Assembly (NCBI RefSeq): GCF_030527935.1
Contig: NZ_JAUMZV010000012.1
Span: 1-59,383, forward strand
Source of the DNA: Kingella sp. (in: b-proteobacteria)
GTDB lineage: Bacteria > Pseudomonadota > Gammaproteobacteria > Burkholderiales > Neisseriaceae
Length of the DNA: 59,383 bases
Reading direction: 5' to 3'
In this document: in pieces, positions 15,904-25,259 of the stretch
Layout: every line of letters begins with the position of its first letter
How positions within the stretch are numbered: position 1 is the stretch's first letter
Made by a program: the position numbers and the translations under genes
The notes under the pieces: generated by a model
Seen by the model: the letters and a program-made list of their open reading frames with translations, nothing else
Databases searched by the model: none
What the model was told of the DNA's origin: nothing

Positions 15904-18900
15904 ATGAACAAAACCTATCGCGTTGTGTGGAACGAACACACAAACACATGGACAGCCGTACAAGAAACCGCCAAAGGCAAAGGTAAATCCAGCAGTCGTG
16001 CCAAAAGCCTAACTCTGCTGGCAACCTCCTTGCTATTAGCAAGCGGACAAGCCACAGCAGCCGCTTCGGTGGGCAATGGCACAGGGCAAAACTCAATTGT
16101 CATTAAAGGCAGCACCGTAACCACCACAACCGCCGCAGGGCAAGATGCCACCGCCATCGGCACAGGCGCGCAAGCCGACAACCAAAGCTCGTTTGCCGCA
16201 GGCACCAACGCAAAAGCTACCAACAACAATGCCATTTCTATCGGCACCAACTCAGCTGCCAGCGGCGCAACTTCAACCGCAATAGGTCAAGGCTCAGTTG
16301 CCAGCCACCAATCCGCCACCGCGCTAGGCGATGGCGCAAAAGCCATCAATAGCCAAGCAACTGCCATCGGCGTAGGCGCACAAGCCAGCGAAGCAGGCGC
16401 ATTGGCCGTTGGCATGACTTCCGCCGCCAGCGCATGGAACAGCGCGGCAATCGGCAGCCTAGCCAACGCATCAGGCTCAACCTCGCTTGCCGCGGGCTAC
16501 AAAGCCGCCGCCAGCAGCAGCAACTCGCTCGCCGTGGGTAGCTCTGCTACCGCCCAAACCGCAGGCGATATGGCATTCGGGCAAGGCGCAAACGCACAAG
16601 GGTGCAGCAGCGTAAACGGCACAGCCGCCAACACCATCACCAACGAAACCTACGGCCCTGCCATGGCGCAAGGCGCGTTTGCCACCGCCACAGGGCACAA
16701 CGCCATTGCTATCGGCAACAACGCCAAAGCGCAAGGCACAATCGCAGACGGCACGGTAAACAATGTCATCGCCATCGGCGGCAACAGCACCGCATCAGGC
16801 AACCGCGCCGTTGCGCTGGGCTACAAAGCGACCGCAGGCGCAGCAAATCAAATTGCCATCGGCGAAACCACAGGCAACGCCAATTCGCAAAATGCCGTCT
16901 TCATTGGCAAAAGCGCAGGCAGCGGCAACTCTTCCGCCACAGGCAATACCAGCGGCATCGCCATCGGCAACGGCGCGGGTACAGGCATGGCAGGCGGCAC
17001 AGAAAACGTTGCCATTGGTACAAGTGCAGGCACAGCCGTAAACGGCAACACCAACTACGCCATCGGCGCGCGCGCAGGGCAAACCGTAACCGGTGCAGAC
17101 AACTACGCCATGGGCATTGAAGCAGGTCAGCGTGTAACAGGCAGCCAAAACGCAACCTTCGGCTACCATTCCGGCACAGACATTGCAGGCAGCAGTAACA
17201 GCGCATTCGGGCGCGATGCAGGCAAAAACATTGTCGGCAGCCAAAACCTTGCCTTGGGCGCGTATGCAGGGCAATACACAGGAGCGGCAGGCACGGCCGT
17301 TGAAAACAACATCGCCATCGGCACCAACGCCAACAAATTTGCCGCAGGCAGCGAGCTGACCACCAGCGGCAACACCGCCATCGGCGCAAACAGCGTTGCC
17401 AAAGGCGGCAACAGCCTTGCGCTCGGCACAGGCGCAACATCTGACAAAGCCAACGCCGTTGCACTCGGCACAAACAGCAACACCAACACCAACGCCACGC
17501 CTGTTACCACCGCCACCATCGGCAACATCACCTACAACGGCTTTGCAGGCACTAATATTACGGCGGGCGACCAAGTATCCGTGGGCAATGCGAATTACAA
17601 CCGCCAAATCAAACACGTTGCCGCAGGCGCAATCACCGCCACCAGCACCGATGCCATTAACGGCAGCCTGCTTTACGCCATTGCCAGCCAAATGCAGGCT
17701 GGGCAAACCCATTATTACAGCGTGAAATCAGGGCAAACAGCGCAGACACGAACTACGCCAATGACGGCGCAACAGGCACGGATTCGTTGGCAGCGGGCGT
17801 AAAAGCCGTTGCCAATGCCGCCAATTCCGTGGCAGTCGGCACGCAAGCCAATGCCGCAGGCAAAAACGCCATTGCCGCAGGTTTTCAGGCTGCTGCTACT
17901 AATGATGGCGCGGTTGCCGTGGGCGCGAACACCAGCGCAACCAACGCTTCCACCGCTTTGGGCGATGGCTCAAAAGCCACAGGATTGAACGCCACCGCGC
18001 TGGGCTGGAATGCCAACGCGGCGGGTCGTGCCGATGTGTTTATCGGCAAACAAGCAGGCATGAATACAGGGCACGCCAATAACAACAGCAATATCGGCAT
18101 CGGCGAAGGCGCAATCAGCAATGTGGGCAATACCGTTGCGGTGGATAACGTTATTGGGATTGGTACGGGCGCGGCAAAAGGCATTCAGGCCAAGCACAAC
18201 ATCGCGCTGGGCGCATACGCCGACGGCACAGACAACGGCTCTGCCGCCGTTACCACCACCAACAACGTTGCCATTGGCGAGCGCACCCGCGCCAGCGGCG
18301 GCAATTCCCTTGCCATCGGCAACCGCACCAAAGCTGAAGGGCAAGCCGCGATTGCTTTGGGCGTAGGCGCAAATGCCGGAGCGCAAAACAGCTTCGCCGC
18401 AGGGCAAAGTGCCGAAGCCAAAGGCATCGGTGCGATTGCGATTGCGGCGCGCCACAGGCAGACAACGCCGCCAAAGCCAATGGCGTGCAAGCCGTCGCCA
18501 TTGGCCGCCAAGCCGCCGCCAGCGGTTCCAATTCGCTGGCTTTGGGCAAGGGCGCAAAAGCCACCCACAATAACTCCGTTGCCCTTGGCGCGGATTCTGA
18601 AAGCGCAGCCAGCTTTGGCGCAGTCGGCAACGTTACCGTAAACAACATCACCTACGGCGGCTTTGCTGCCGACAACGTTGCTTCCACCGTGAGCGTAGGC
18701 AAATCGGGCAGCGAGCGCGCGAACACCAACGTGGGCGCGGGGCGCATTTCCGCCGCCAGCACCGATGCCGTCAACGGCAGCCAGCTTTATCTCACCCAGC
18801 AGGCAATCGGCAACGTGGGCACCAGCATCAAAAACATCCTCGGCGGCAACGCTGCCCTGTCGCCCAACGGCACGATTAGCATGACCAACATCGGCGGCAC

Positions 18901-20337
18901 GGGGCAAAACACCGTTCACGGTGCAATCCAATCCATCAGAACTTCTGCCAACACCGCCAACGCTGGTTTCAAAATCGCATGCAACGAAAAAGCCAGCGGC
19001 ATCATCACCGATAACGAAACCATCAAGCCAAGCGAAACGCTCACCGTGCAAGGCACAGGCAGCCTGAAAACGGGCAGCACGTTTGCCGCTGACTACAACA
19101 GCGACAATATTCGCACCCAAGTAAGCAGCGACGGCACGATTACCGTGGGCTTGAAACGCGAGTTGGACGTAACCAGCATCACCGCCACCGATGCCAATGG
19201 CAACAAAACCGTTACCAACGGCGCAGGCGTAACCACCACGGATAACAACGGCAACACCACCAGCACAGGCGCAAACGGCATCACCATTGCCCCCACAGGC
19301 AAAAACGCCGTAAGCCTAACAGGCGATGGGCTGAACAACGGCGGCAACAAAATCACCAACGTGGCAGACGGCACGATTGGCGCAAACAGCAAAGATGCCG
19401 TAAACGGCGGGCAATTGCACACCGCGTTGAACAACATCAACACCAACATCGCCGCCGCCAAAACTGTGGTAACGTCCAACGACGGCAGCGTCAGCATCGC
19501 CCCCAGCACCAACGGCGCAGGAGCAACCGTGTATGACCTTGCCGTGAAAACAGACGGCACCACGATTACCAAAGCCGCAGACGGCAGCCTGAAAGCCAAC
19601 ACCACCGCGCCCACGCCCGCCGCCAACGGCAGCATCGTAGCCCCAACCGCCGCCGATGCAGGCAAACTCGCCACCGCAGGCGATATTGCCAACGCCATCA
19701 ACCAAGCAGGCTTCAACCTGACCACCACCGCCAGCGCAGGCAGCGTGTCAGGCAGCAGCGTAGAGCGTGTGAACGCAGGCAAAACCGTTACCATTGATGC
19801 CGGCAAAAACATTCGCGTAACCCAAACAGGCAACATCGTGAGCATCGCCACCCAAGACAACGCCAGCTTTGACAGCGTTACCACCGGCAACACCAAAAAA
19901 TCGACAACAACGGCTTGACGATTAACGGCGGCCCCAGCGTAACCCAAGCAGGCATTGACGCAGCAGGCAACAAAATCACCAACGTTGCCCCTGGTACTGC
20001 CCCCACCGATACCGTCAACGTGAGCCAACTGAACGCCCGACTCGGCGCAACAGGACAAGTTGCCGCCGCCCAAATGCAGCAGTTGGAAAACAAAATTGAC
20101 CAAAACCAAGACCGTGCCAACGCAGGCATCGCTGGCGCAATCGCCCAAGGCACGATTCCGCAGGTTACCCGACCCAGCGCGTTTGGCTTAGGCGTAGGCA
20201 CAGGCTACTACGGCGGACAATCCGCGCTTGCCGTAGGCGCATCAGCCATGACCGACGGCGGCAACTGGATTTTCAAAGGCAATTTCTCCGTGAATACCAA
20301 AGGCCGCGTGGGCGCAGGCGCGTTGTTCCAATGGTAA
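15904..20337 (+). pseudogene. Knh-like trimeric autotransporter adhesin, three frameshifts
   Basis: Four abutting frames make one ~1478-residue YadA/Hia-type (type Vc) adhesin, comparable to K. kingae Knh. Order: an ESPR signal (MNKTYRVVWNEHTNTWTAV, hydrophobic core LTLLATSLLLASGQATAAA); long head of YadA-like repeats (AIGTGAQA, AIGVGAQA) and AG-rich repeats (NYAIGARAGQTV); necks with ATSTDAINGSLLYA and ASTDAVNGSQLYL; coiled stalk; and a YadA anchor ending GRVGAGALFQW, whose final aromatic fits beta-barrel insertion. Breaks lie at 17731 (GGG), ~18441-18455 (GC-rich) and 19895-19900 (A6). One added base at each restores continuity (for example SGANSADTNYAND and TKKIDNNGLTING). RBS AGGA precedes ATG 15904. 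Either three undercalls or a silenced adhesin. Confidence 0.88.
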
Positions 20338-20386
20338 GCATGGGCGCAAGCACGATGATGCGCTGATGCCGTAAGCAGCAGTAAGC

Positions 20387-20432
20387 AAAGGCAGCCTGAA
20401 AAGGGGTTTTTCCCGTTTCAGGCTGCCTTTTT
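20387..20432. terminator. Inverted DUS terminator after the adhesin
   Basis: AAAGGCAGCCTGAAAAGGGG and complement around a T-rich loop, TTTTT at the end. The remaining gap to 20721 holds a GTAGGGTGTGC repeat, a GCAGGGGC/GCCCCTGC hairpin near 20571 and another DUS pair at 20625; no gene seen. Confidence 0.7.
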
Positions 20433-20721
20433 GTGTGCGAATGGTTTGCGATGTGAGAGATCAGCCGTAGGGTGTGCAGCTTGCTGCGCACGCGGTTAAA
20501 CACACGGTTTAAGGCTGCATCAAAACATTCCTTATTTTTGCCAGAGCAGGCGTTTCGCCGCCTACCACGAGCAGGGGCACGCCCCTGCACCCCACCGCAG
20601 CGTCCACCATTTGCAGCCAGCATCAAGGCAGCCTGAAATCGGTACAATCAACTTTCAGGCTGCCTTATCGCCCCAACAGCAACACATTTCGCCCGCCCCG
20701 CCACCACGAAAGCAATCCACC

Positions 20722-20931
20722 ATGAAATCCCCCATCTTAACCAGCCTAACCAGCGGCATCATCGCCCTAGCGATAGCTCTAACCGTCCACCACTTCACCG
20801 ATGAACTGCGGCAAGTGCTGGGCGCAGAACACCTGTTTGACAAGCAAGTCCTGCTATCCAGCGTATTGTTTGCCGCAGCGTTGTTAAGCAAAAATTGGCT
20901 GTACAAACGCATCACGCGGCGAAAAGATTAA
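20722..20931 (+). CDS. Small two-helix membrane protein, 69 aa
   Basis: 69 residues beginning MKSPILTSLTSGIIALAIAL, with hydrophobic segments at about 4-22 and 43-58 (VLLSSVLFAAALLS) joined by an amphipathic linker VHHFTDELRQVLGAEHLFDK, and a basic tail KRITRRKD that should stay cytoplasmic. ATG 20722 lacks an obvious RBS; an upstream frame to 20611 passes through DUS. Single-gene unit between DUS pairs. No family recognised. Confidence 0.5.
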   Translation: MKSPILTSLTSGIIALAIALTVHHFTDELRQVLGAEHLFDKQVLLSSVLFAAALLSKNWLYKRITRRKD

Positions 20932-20936
20932 ACACT

Positions 20937-20978
20937 AAGGCAGCCTGAAAACGGATTTCCCCCCTTTCAGGCTGCCTT
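20937..20978. terminator. Inverted DUS pair
   Basis: AAGGCAGCCTGAAA and its complement, 6 bp past the small membrane gene's stop. Confidence 0.6.
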
Positions 20979-21026
20979 TAAACCAAACAGCACTCATCTT
21001 TGCCCACACAAACACCCCACCCCGCC

Positions 21027-21104
21027 AAAGGCAGCCTGAAAGCGCGTCCACACGCTTTTGCAAAGCAAAAACCAAAAATTCCCCCCTTTCAGGCTGCCTT
21101 TTTT
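21027..21104. terminator. Wide inverted DUS pair before the PerM-like gene
   Basis: AAAGGCAGCCTGAAA at 21027 and TTTCAGGCTGCCTTTTTT ending at 21104, 45 bases apart. Confidence 0.4.
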
Positions 21105-21147
21105 GTTTACAATCCCCCTTTCTCAACCACCCGCACACAACAACATC

Positions 21148-22221
21148 ATGTATCTCCCCAACAAAAAACGCCCGTGGCTGCCGTGGCTGGCGGGTTTTCT
21201 GCTTATCGCCTTTTTGGTTGCCTTTTTCCACTTTCTCGGCGGCATACTCACGCCGTTTATTGTTGCCGCCGTGCTGGCGTATATTCTCAACCCGCTGGTG
21301 AGCAAGCTAGAAGCGCACGGAATCAAGCGCGCCCGCGCGTCTATGTGGGTGATGCTGTTCGCGCTGTTTTTGCTCACCGCGCTGCTGCTGGTCATCGTGC
21401 CGATGCTGGTGCAGCAATCGCAAAGCATTATCCAAAAGCTGCCGCAGCTTGCTGATTATCTTCATCACACCGCGCTGCCGTGGCTGAACCAAAAATTGGG
21501 CAGCAACATCTCGCTCAGCAGCACCACCGCCGCCGCATGGCTGCGCAGCAACGCGCAAAATATCCAAGCGCAAATCCAGCAAGCCCTGCCCACGCTGATG
21601 GAGCGCGGCACATCGCTTGCCATGAGCCTGAGTAATCTGATTTTGCTGCCGCTGCTGCTGTATTACTTTTTGCTGGACTGGGCACGTTGGGAAGCGGGCG
21701 TAACCGAACTCGTGCCACGCCGCTACCTTGCCACCTATCAGCGCATCACGGGCAATATGAACACCGTGCTGGGCGAATTTTTGCGCGGGCAGCTGATGGT
21801 GATGCTGATTATGGGCTTGCTCTACGGCACGGGGCTGATGCTCACGGGCTTGGAATCGGGCTTTGCCATTGGCATGGTGGCGGGCATTTTGGTGTTTGTG
21901 CCGTATTTGGGCGCGTTTACGGGGCTGCTGCTGGCAACGCTCGCCGCGCTGCTGCAATTTGGCTCGTGGAGCGGGCTGATTTCGGTATGGGCGGTGTTTG
22001 CCGTGGGGCAGCTATCGGAAAGTTTCTTGATTACGCCGAAAATCGTGGGCGACAAAATCGGCTTGTCGCCGTTTTGGGTGATTTTCTCGCTGATGGCGTT
22101 TGGGCAACTGCTTGGCTTTGTGGGCATGCTGGTGGCGTTGCCGTTGGCGGCGGTGTGCCTTGTGCTGCTGCAAGAAGGCAAGCAGGCGTATGTGAACAGC
22201 GGGTTTTATCGCAAGCGATAG
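21148..22221 (+). CDS. AI-2E family (PerM-like) transporter
   Basis: 357 residues, about eight membrane helices, of the AI-2E/PerM (UPF0118) family. Members include TqsA (autoinducer-2 export) and ion antiporters, but most have no proven substrate. Features: N-terminal helix pair (LAGFLLIAFLVAFFHFLGG and FIVAAVLAYILNPLV, the latter a family signature), a large periplasmic loop at ~75-150, then GILVFVPYLGAFTGLLLATL and KIVGDKIGLSPFWVIFSLMA, both diagnostic C-terminal motifs. ATG 21148 is chosen over an upstream in-frame codon whose extension translates a DUS. The stop is followed at once by a DUS. No partner gene nearby. Confidence 0.88.
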   Translation: MYLPNKKRPWLPWLAGFLLIAFLVAFFHFLGGILTPFIVAAVLAYILNPLVSKLEAHGIKRARASMWVMLFALFLLTALLLVIVPMLVQQSQSIIQKLPQLADYLHHTALPWLNQKLGSNISLSSTTAAAWLRSNAQNIQAQIQQALPTLMERGTSLAMSLSNLILLPLLLYYFLLDWARWEAGVTELVPRRYLATYQRITGNMNTVLGEFLRGQLMVMLIMGLLYGTGLMLTGLESGFAIGMVAGILVFVPYLGAFTGLLLATLAALLQFGSWSGLISVWAVFAVGQLSESFLITPKIVGDKIGLSPFWVIFSLMAFGQLLGFVGMLVALPLAAVCLVLLQEGKQAYVNSGFYRKR

Positions 22222-22285
22222 GCAGCCTGAAAATGGCGCGCTGATATTTTGGCTGATGATAAATGCCATCCTATTTCATCCAACA

Positions 22286-22314
22286 TTGGGCAACGAGCCA
22301 TCGCTACTCCATCG
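22286..22314. repeat. GACGAGCC-type palindromic repeat, degenerate copy
   Basis: GGGCAACGAGCCATCGCTAC followed by TCCATCGG resembles the core GGCGACGAGCCGTCGCC plus GCTCCAT found at 28022, 29223, 39674 and 44451. Confidence 0.5.
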
Positions 22315-22337
22315 GCTATTTGGTTTTGCAAAGGTTT

Positions 22338-22363
22338 CAGCCTGAAAGTATGCTTTCAGGCTG
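22338..22363. terminator. Short inverted DUS hairpin
   Basis: CAGCCTGAAAG, four-base loop, CTTTCAGGCTG, then CCTTTTT; between convergent perM-like and DfsB-like genes. Confidence 0.55.
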
Positions 22364-22368
22364 CCTTT

Positions 22369-22884
22369 TTATACCGATAACACTGTCTTTTTCCATTGGC
22401 GAATCTTGTCGCGAAAGTTGGTAAACGGCGCAACGGTGTTGATATGCACCCATTTAACAATCGCCCAGCCCGCGCTGTTGTTCGCCCATTGGCGCGCGCC
22501 TGTTTGAAACAGCTCGTCATCGCGCAACGTTGCCAGCCACGCGCAAATTTGCTCAACCTGTTCATGCAAGCGCGTCTGCTGCTCGGCAAGTGTTAAACCA
22601 CCATAGCTTTGGTAAAAATGCTGATGCAAATCGCCCAGTTGATTCCATTTATAGCCCTCATCAGGCGTGTGCACGGTTTTGCCCGCCTGCTCATCGCGTT
22701 CCCATTGCAGCAGCAACTGCGTCCAACCCAGCTGATACGCCAAATGCTCAGACGGTGTTTTTTCGCCAGCCATCGCGCGAATGTCCTTCGCCTGCTCGGG
22801 AATATCGGCGAACTCGGCAAGATAGCGGTCAAGCGCGGTGTGAATGGTGGCGATTAGCTCGGCGCGGTTAGCATAGGTTTTCAT
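22369..22884 (-). CDS. ClbS/DfsB-type four-helix bundle protein
   Basis: 171 residues, all-alpha, soluble. N-terminus MKTYANRAELIATIHTALDR, a GEKTPSEHLAYQLGWTQLLL helix with the DinB-like conserved His, then YKWNQLGDLHQHFYQSYG and NNSAGWAIVKWVHINTVAPF are typical of the ClbS/DfsB family. ClbS is the colibactin self-resistance cyclopropane hydrolase of E. coli; most relatives have no known role, so no function is asserted. ATG 22884 with AGGAG upstream. Nothing in the surroundings suggests genotoxin production. Confidence 0.72.
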   Translation of the reverse strand: MKTYANRAELIATIHTALDRYLAEFADIPEQAKDIRAMAGEKTPSEHLAYQLGWTQLLLQWERDEQAGKTVHTPDEGYKWNQLGDLHQHFYQSYGGLTLAEQQTRLHEQVEQICAWLATLRDDELFQTGARQWANNSAGWAIVKWVHINTVAPFTNFRDKIRQWKKTVLSV

Positions 22885-22910
22885 TTTTCACTCCTGTTTT
22901 TCCAAAAATT

Positions 22911-22972
22911 AAGGCAGCCTGAAAACAAGCGAAGCCAAAACAGCAATTCAAATACGTTTTCAGGCTGCCTTT
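22911..22972. terminator. Inverted DUS pair
   Basis: AAGGCAGCCTGAAAAC and GTTTTCAGGCTGCCTTT arms, just past the vapC stop. Confidence 0.5.
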
Positions 22973-22987
22973 GGTCGGCTTCTCAAA

Positions 22988-23416
22988 CTATGCCTTGCCT
23001 GAAAACGGGTTGAGCAGCGGCACGTTCAGTTCGGCAAAATCGCGCACGTTGCGCGTTACCAGCGTAAGGTCGTGGCGGATAGCGGTAGCGGCAATCAGCG
23101 CGTCGTTGTAGGGGCGTTGGTCGGGCACGTGCAGGCGGGCGCAGATGCGGGCGGTGTGGCGGTCGATGGGCAGAATGCGTTGGTCAAAGGTGGGGATAAC
23201 GGTGTTGTTCAGCCATTGTTGCAGGCGCATAAATTTGGCTTCGTCGCCACGATGCCGCACGCGCAAAATGCCTTGTTCTATTTCCAGCAAGGTGATGACG
23301 GAAAGGTAGCAGTCGTTCAGGTTGATTGCGTTGAACCACGCCAAAAACTCAGGCGGCGTGTGGCGGCTTTGGATTTTGCGAATTTCAGATAACACATTGG
23401 TATCAAGCAAATACAT
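22988..23416 (-). CDS. vapC: VapC/FitB-like PIN-domain toxin
   Basis: 142 residues, PIN-domain ribonuclease. Acidic residues expected for the Mg site are present: Asp5 (LLDTNVLSE), Glu45/Glu47 (LLEIEQG), Asp105 (YNDALIAATA) and Asp126 (TRNVRDF). The sequence is closest in style to FitB-type toxins, which cleave RNA when freed from their antitoxin. Its ATG overlaps the antitoxin TGA by one base (TGATG), which implies translational coupling. It is the second gene of the pair; no further genes in the unit. Confidence 0.87.
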   Translation of the reverse strand: MYLLDTNVLSEIRKIQSRHTPPEFLAWFNAINLNDCYLSVITLLEIEQGILRVRHRGDEAKFMRLQQWLNNTVIPTFDQRILPIDRHTARICARLHVPDQRPYNDALIAATAIRHDLTLVTRNVRDFAELNVPLLNPFSGKA

Positions 23417-23670
23417 CAGAACAACTCCTCGCGGTCGGCGATAATGCAGCGTGGAAACTCCACTTCGCCGACAAATTCCAAATCTTCCACGCTCATGCCC
23501 AGCCGTTCGGCATTGCTTTTGGGGTGTTTGCTTAAAGACTGATACGCCGCATAGTTCATCAACACATAGGCAGGTTCGCCACGGTCGGTAATGCACACGG
23601 GGGCGGTATCGCTCATGTTTTTGGCTTTGGCGACGTTTTGGTTGAATTCGCGGCTGCTGATGGTTTGCAT
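23416..23670 (-). CDS. Phd/YefM-family antitoxin
   Basis: 84 residues. The N-terminal MQTISSREFNQNVAKAKNMS and ITDRGEPAYVLMNYAAYQSL are the DNA-binding dimer core of the Phd/YefM fold; the acidic C-terminal tail (VEDLEFVGEVEFPRC...REELF) should block the PIN active site. Start at 23670 has AAGGAGG seven bases upstream; the longer frame from 23730 is not needed. Pairing a Phd-type antitoxin with a FitB-like PIN toxin differs from the RHH antitoxin FitA of Neisseria gonorrhoeae. Such proteins usually repress their own operon. Confidence 0.87.
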   Translation of the reverse strand: MQTISSREFNQNVAKAKNMSDTAPVCITDRGEPAYVLMNYAAYQSLSKHPKSNAERLGMSVEDLEFVGEVEFPRCIIADREELF

Positions 23671-23728
23671 AATCGCCTCCTTGTATGTAGCAACGTTTGC
23701 ACATTGTAGCCGATTGGCTGGAAAAGAC

Positions 23729-23768
23729 AAGGCAGCCTGAAACGAGAAATACGTTTTCAGGCTGCCTT
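23729..23768. terminator. Inverted DUS pair after fabB
   Basis: AAGGCAGCCTGAAACG and CGTTTTCAGGCTGCCTT arms; 12 bp past the fabB stop on the minus strand. Confidence 0.6.
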
Positions 23769-23780
23769 GATTGTCTCAAC

Positions 23781-24995
23781 TTACGCCACGCGGCTAAAAA
23801 TCAGCGTGGCATTCGTGCCGCCAAAGCCAAAGCTGTTGGACATCACCGCGTTCAGTTTCAGGCTGCGGTTTTCGCGCAGGATGGGCAAGCCTTCTGCCTG
23901 CTCGTCCAGCGTGTCAATGTTTGCGCTGGCGCAGACAAAATCGTTTTGCATCATCAGGATAGAATAAATCGCTTCGTTTGAGCCTGCTGCGCCGAGCGCA
24001 TGACCCGATAGCGATTTGGTGGAGCTGATAAGCGGCACGGTTTGCCCCGCAAAGGCTTCGCGGATGGCGCCCAATTCGCGCGTGTCGCCCACGGGGGTGG
24101 ACGTGCCGTGGGCGTTGATGTAGTCCACGCTGCCGCCGTGTTGCGCCAGCGCCATCTGCATACAGCGCACCGCGCCTTCGCCCGATGGCTGCACCATGTC
24201 GTAGCCGTCTGATGTTGCGCCATAGCCGGTTAATTCGCATAGGATATTTGCGCCGCGCGCTTTGGCGTGTTCATACTCTTCCAGCACCAGAATGCTGCCG
24301 CCGCCCGAAATCACAAAGCCGTCGCGGTTGGCATCGTAGGCGCGGCTGGCGGTGTGCGGCGTGTCGTTGTATTTGCTGGACAATGCGCCCATTGCGTCAA
24401 ACAGGCTGCTCATCTGCCACGACACTTCTTCGCCGCCGCCGGCGAACACGATGTCTTGCTTGCCCAGTTGGATAAGCTCGGCGGCGTGTCCGATGCAGTG
24501 CGCCGAAGTGGAGCAGGCGGAGCTGATGGAATAGTTTACACCTTTGATTTTAAACGGCGTTGCCAAGCAGGCAGCAACGGTTGAACCCATCGTTTTGGTT
24601 ACGGCGTAAGGCCCGACGCGCTTGATGCCGCTGGCGCGCAACACGTCGGCGGCTTCCACTTGCGATGCCGATGATGCGCCGCCACTGCCTGCCACGATGC
24701 CGGTGCGGATATTGGAAACCTGTTCTTCGGTTAAGCCTGCATTTTCAATGGCTTCCTGCATGGCGATGTAGGCATAGGCGGGTGCGCTGCCCATAAAGCG
24801 CAGGATTTTGCGGTCGATGCGCTCTTTCAAATCGATGTTGATGTTGCCCGCAACGTGCGAGCGCAAGCCCATTTCGCGGTAGCTTTCGTCAAACGAAATG
24901 CCTGATTTTAGGTTTTGCAGCGATGCCAGCACTTCGCGGCAGTTGTTGCCCAAGCTGGATACGATGCCGATGCCGGTTACGACCACTCGTTTCAT
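23781..24995 (-). CDS. fabB: Beta-ketoacyl-ACP synthase I (KAS I)
   Basis: 404 residues, thiolase-fold condensing enzyme that elongates acyl-ACP and, with FabA, is required for unsaturated fatty acids. Active-site Cys161 (SSACSTS), His296 (NAHGTST), Lys327 (SSTKSLSGH) and His332 are all present, as is the C-terminal NSFGFGGTNATLIF loop. The pairing with fabA upstream, plus the length, favours FabB over FabF. ATG 24995 with AGGAG upstream. A dRS3 mosaic repeat and a DUS pair lie between fabA and fabB, so they may be separate transcripts. Confidence 0.93.
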   Translation of the reverse strand: MKRVVVTGIGIVSSLGNNCREVLASLQNLKSGISFDESYREMGLRSHVAGNINIDLKERIDRKILRFMGSAPAYAYIAMQEAIENAGLTEEQVSNIRTGIVAGSGGASSASQVEAADVLRASGIKRVGPYAVTKTMGSTVAACLATPFKIKGVNYSISSACSTSAHCIGHAAELIQLGKQDIVFAGGGEEVSWQMSSLFDAMGALSSKYNDTPHTASRAYDANRDGFVISGGGSILVLEEYEHAKARGANILCELTGYGATSDGYDMVQPSGEGAVRCMQMALAQHGGSVDYINAHGTSTPVGDTRELGAIREAFAGQTVPLISSTKSLSGHALGAAGSNEAIYSILMMQNDFVCASANIDTLDEQAEGLPILRENRSLKLNAVMSNSFGFGGTNATLIFSRVA

Positions 24996-25059
24996 GTGTT
25001 ATCTCCTATTGGTAAGGCAGCCTGAAATCTTGTCAGACGGCAGAATTGGCAACGCCGTC

Positions 25060-25158
25060 ATTCCCGCACAGGCGGGAATCTTGCCTGATACCCAACAGTT
25101 TATTTAAAAACAAACCATTTTGTTTAACCGCCACCAAGATTCCCGCCTGCGCGGGAAT
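25060..25158. repeat. Mosaic-type element (dRS3 pair), copy 2
   Basis: Both boundary 20-mers are perfect ATTCCC-N8-GGGAAT (25060-25079, 25139-25158). The inside shares CTTG and ACCAAG edges with the copies at 4052 and 46877. It sits between fabA and fabB. Confidence 0.8.
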
Positions 25159-25210
25159 GACGTGGGGGATGGTTTCGGCATTGTGTAGAAATCTCGGCTT
25201 TGAATAGATA

Positions 25211-25252
25211 AAAGGCAGCCTGAAAAGGGATTTTCGGTTTCAGGCTGCCTTT
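25211..25252. terminator. Inverted DUS pair after fabA
   Basis: AAAGGCAGCCTGAAA and complement; 8 bp past the fabA stop. Confidence 0.6.
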
Positions 25253-25259
25253 GGCGTGA

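Noticed and set aside
16795..17712. 305-codon frame on the minus strand opposite the adhesin
   Set aside because: A shadow of the repetitive, GC-rich adhesin coding strand; Gly/Ala/Val/Cys-rich, no RBS, no family features.
16180..18620. Regularly spaced repeats that might suggest a CRISPR array
   Set aside because: They are in-frame codon repeats of YadA-like head motifs; units are degenerate and contiguous, with no spacers or cas genes.
19093..20148. 351-codon minus-strand frame opposite the adhesin stalk
   Set aside because: Same cause as above; low-complexity Val/Pro/Leu product mirrored from Asn/Gly/Thr codons.
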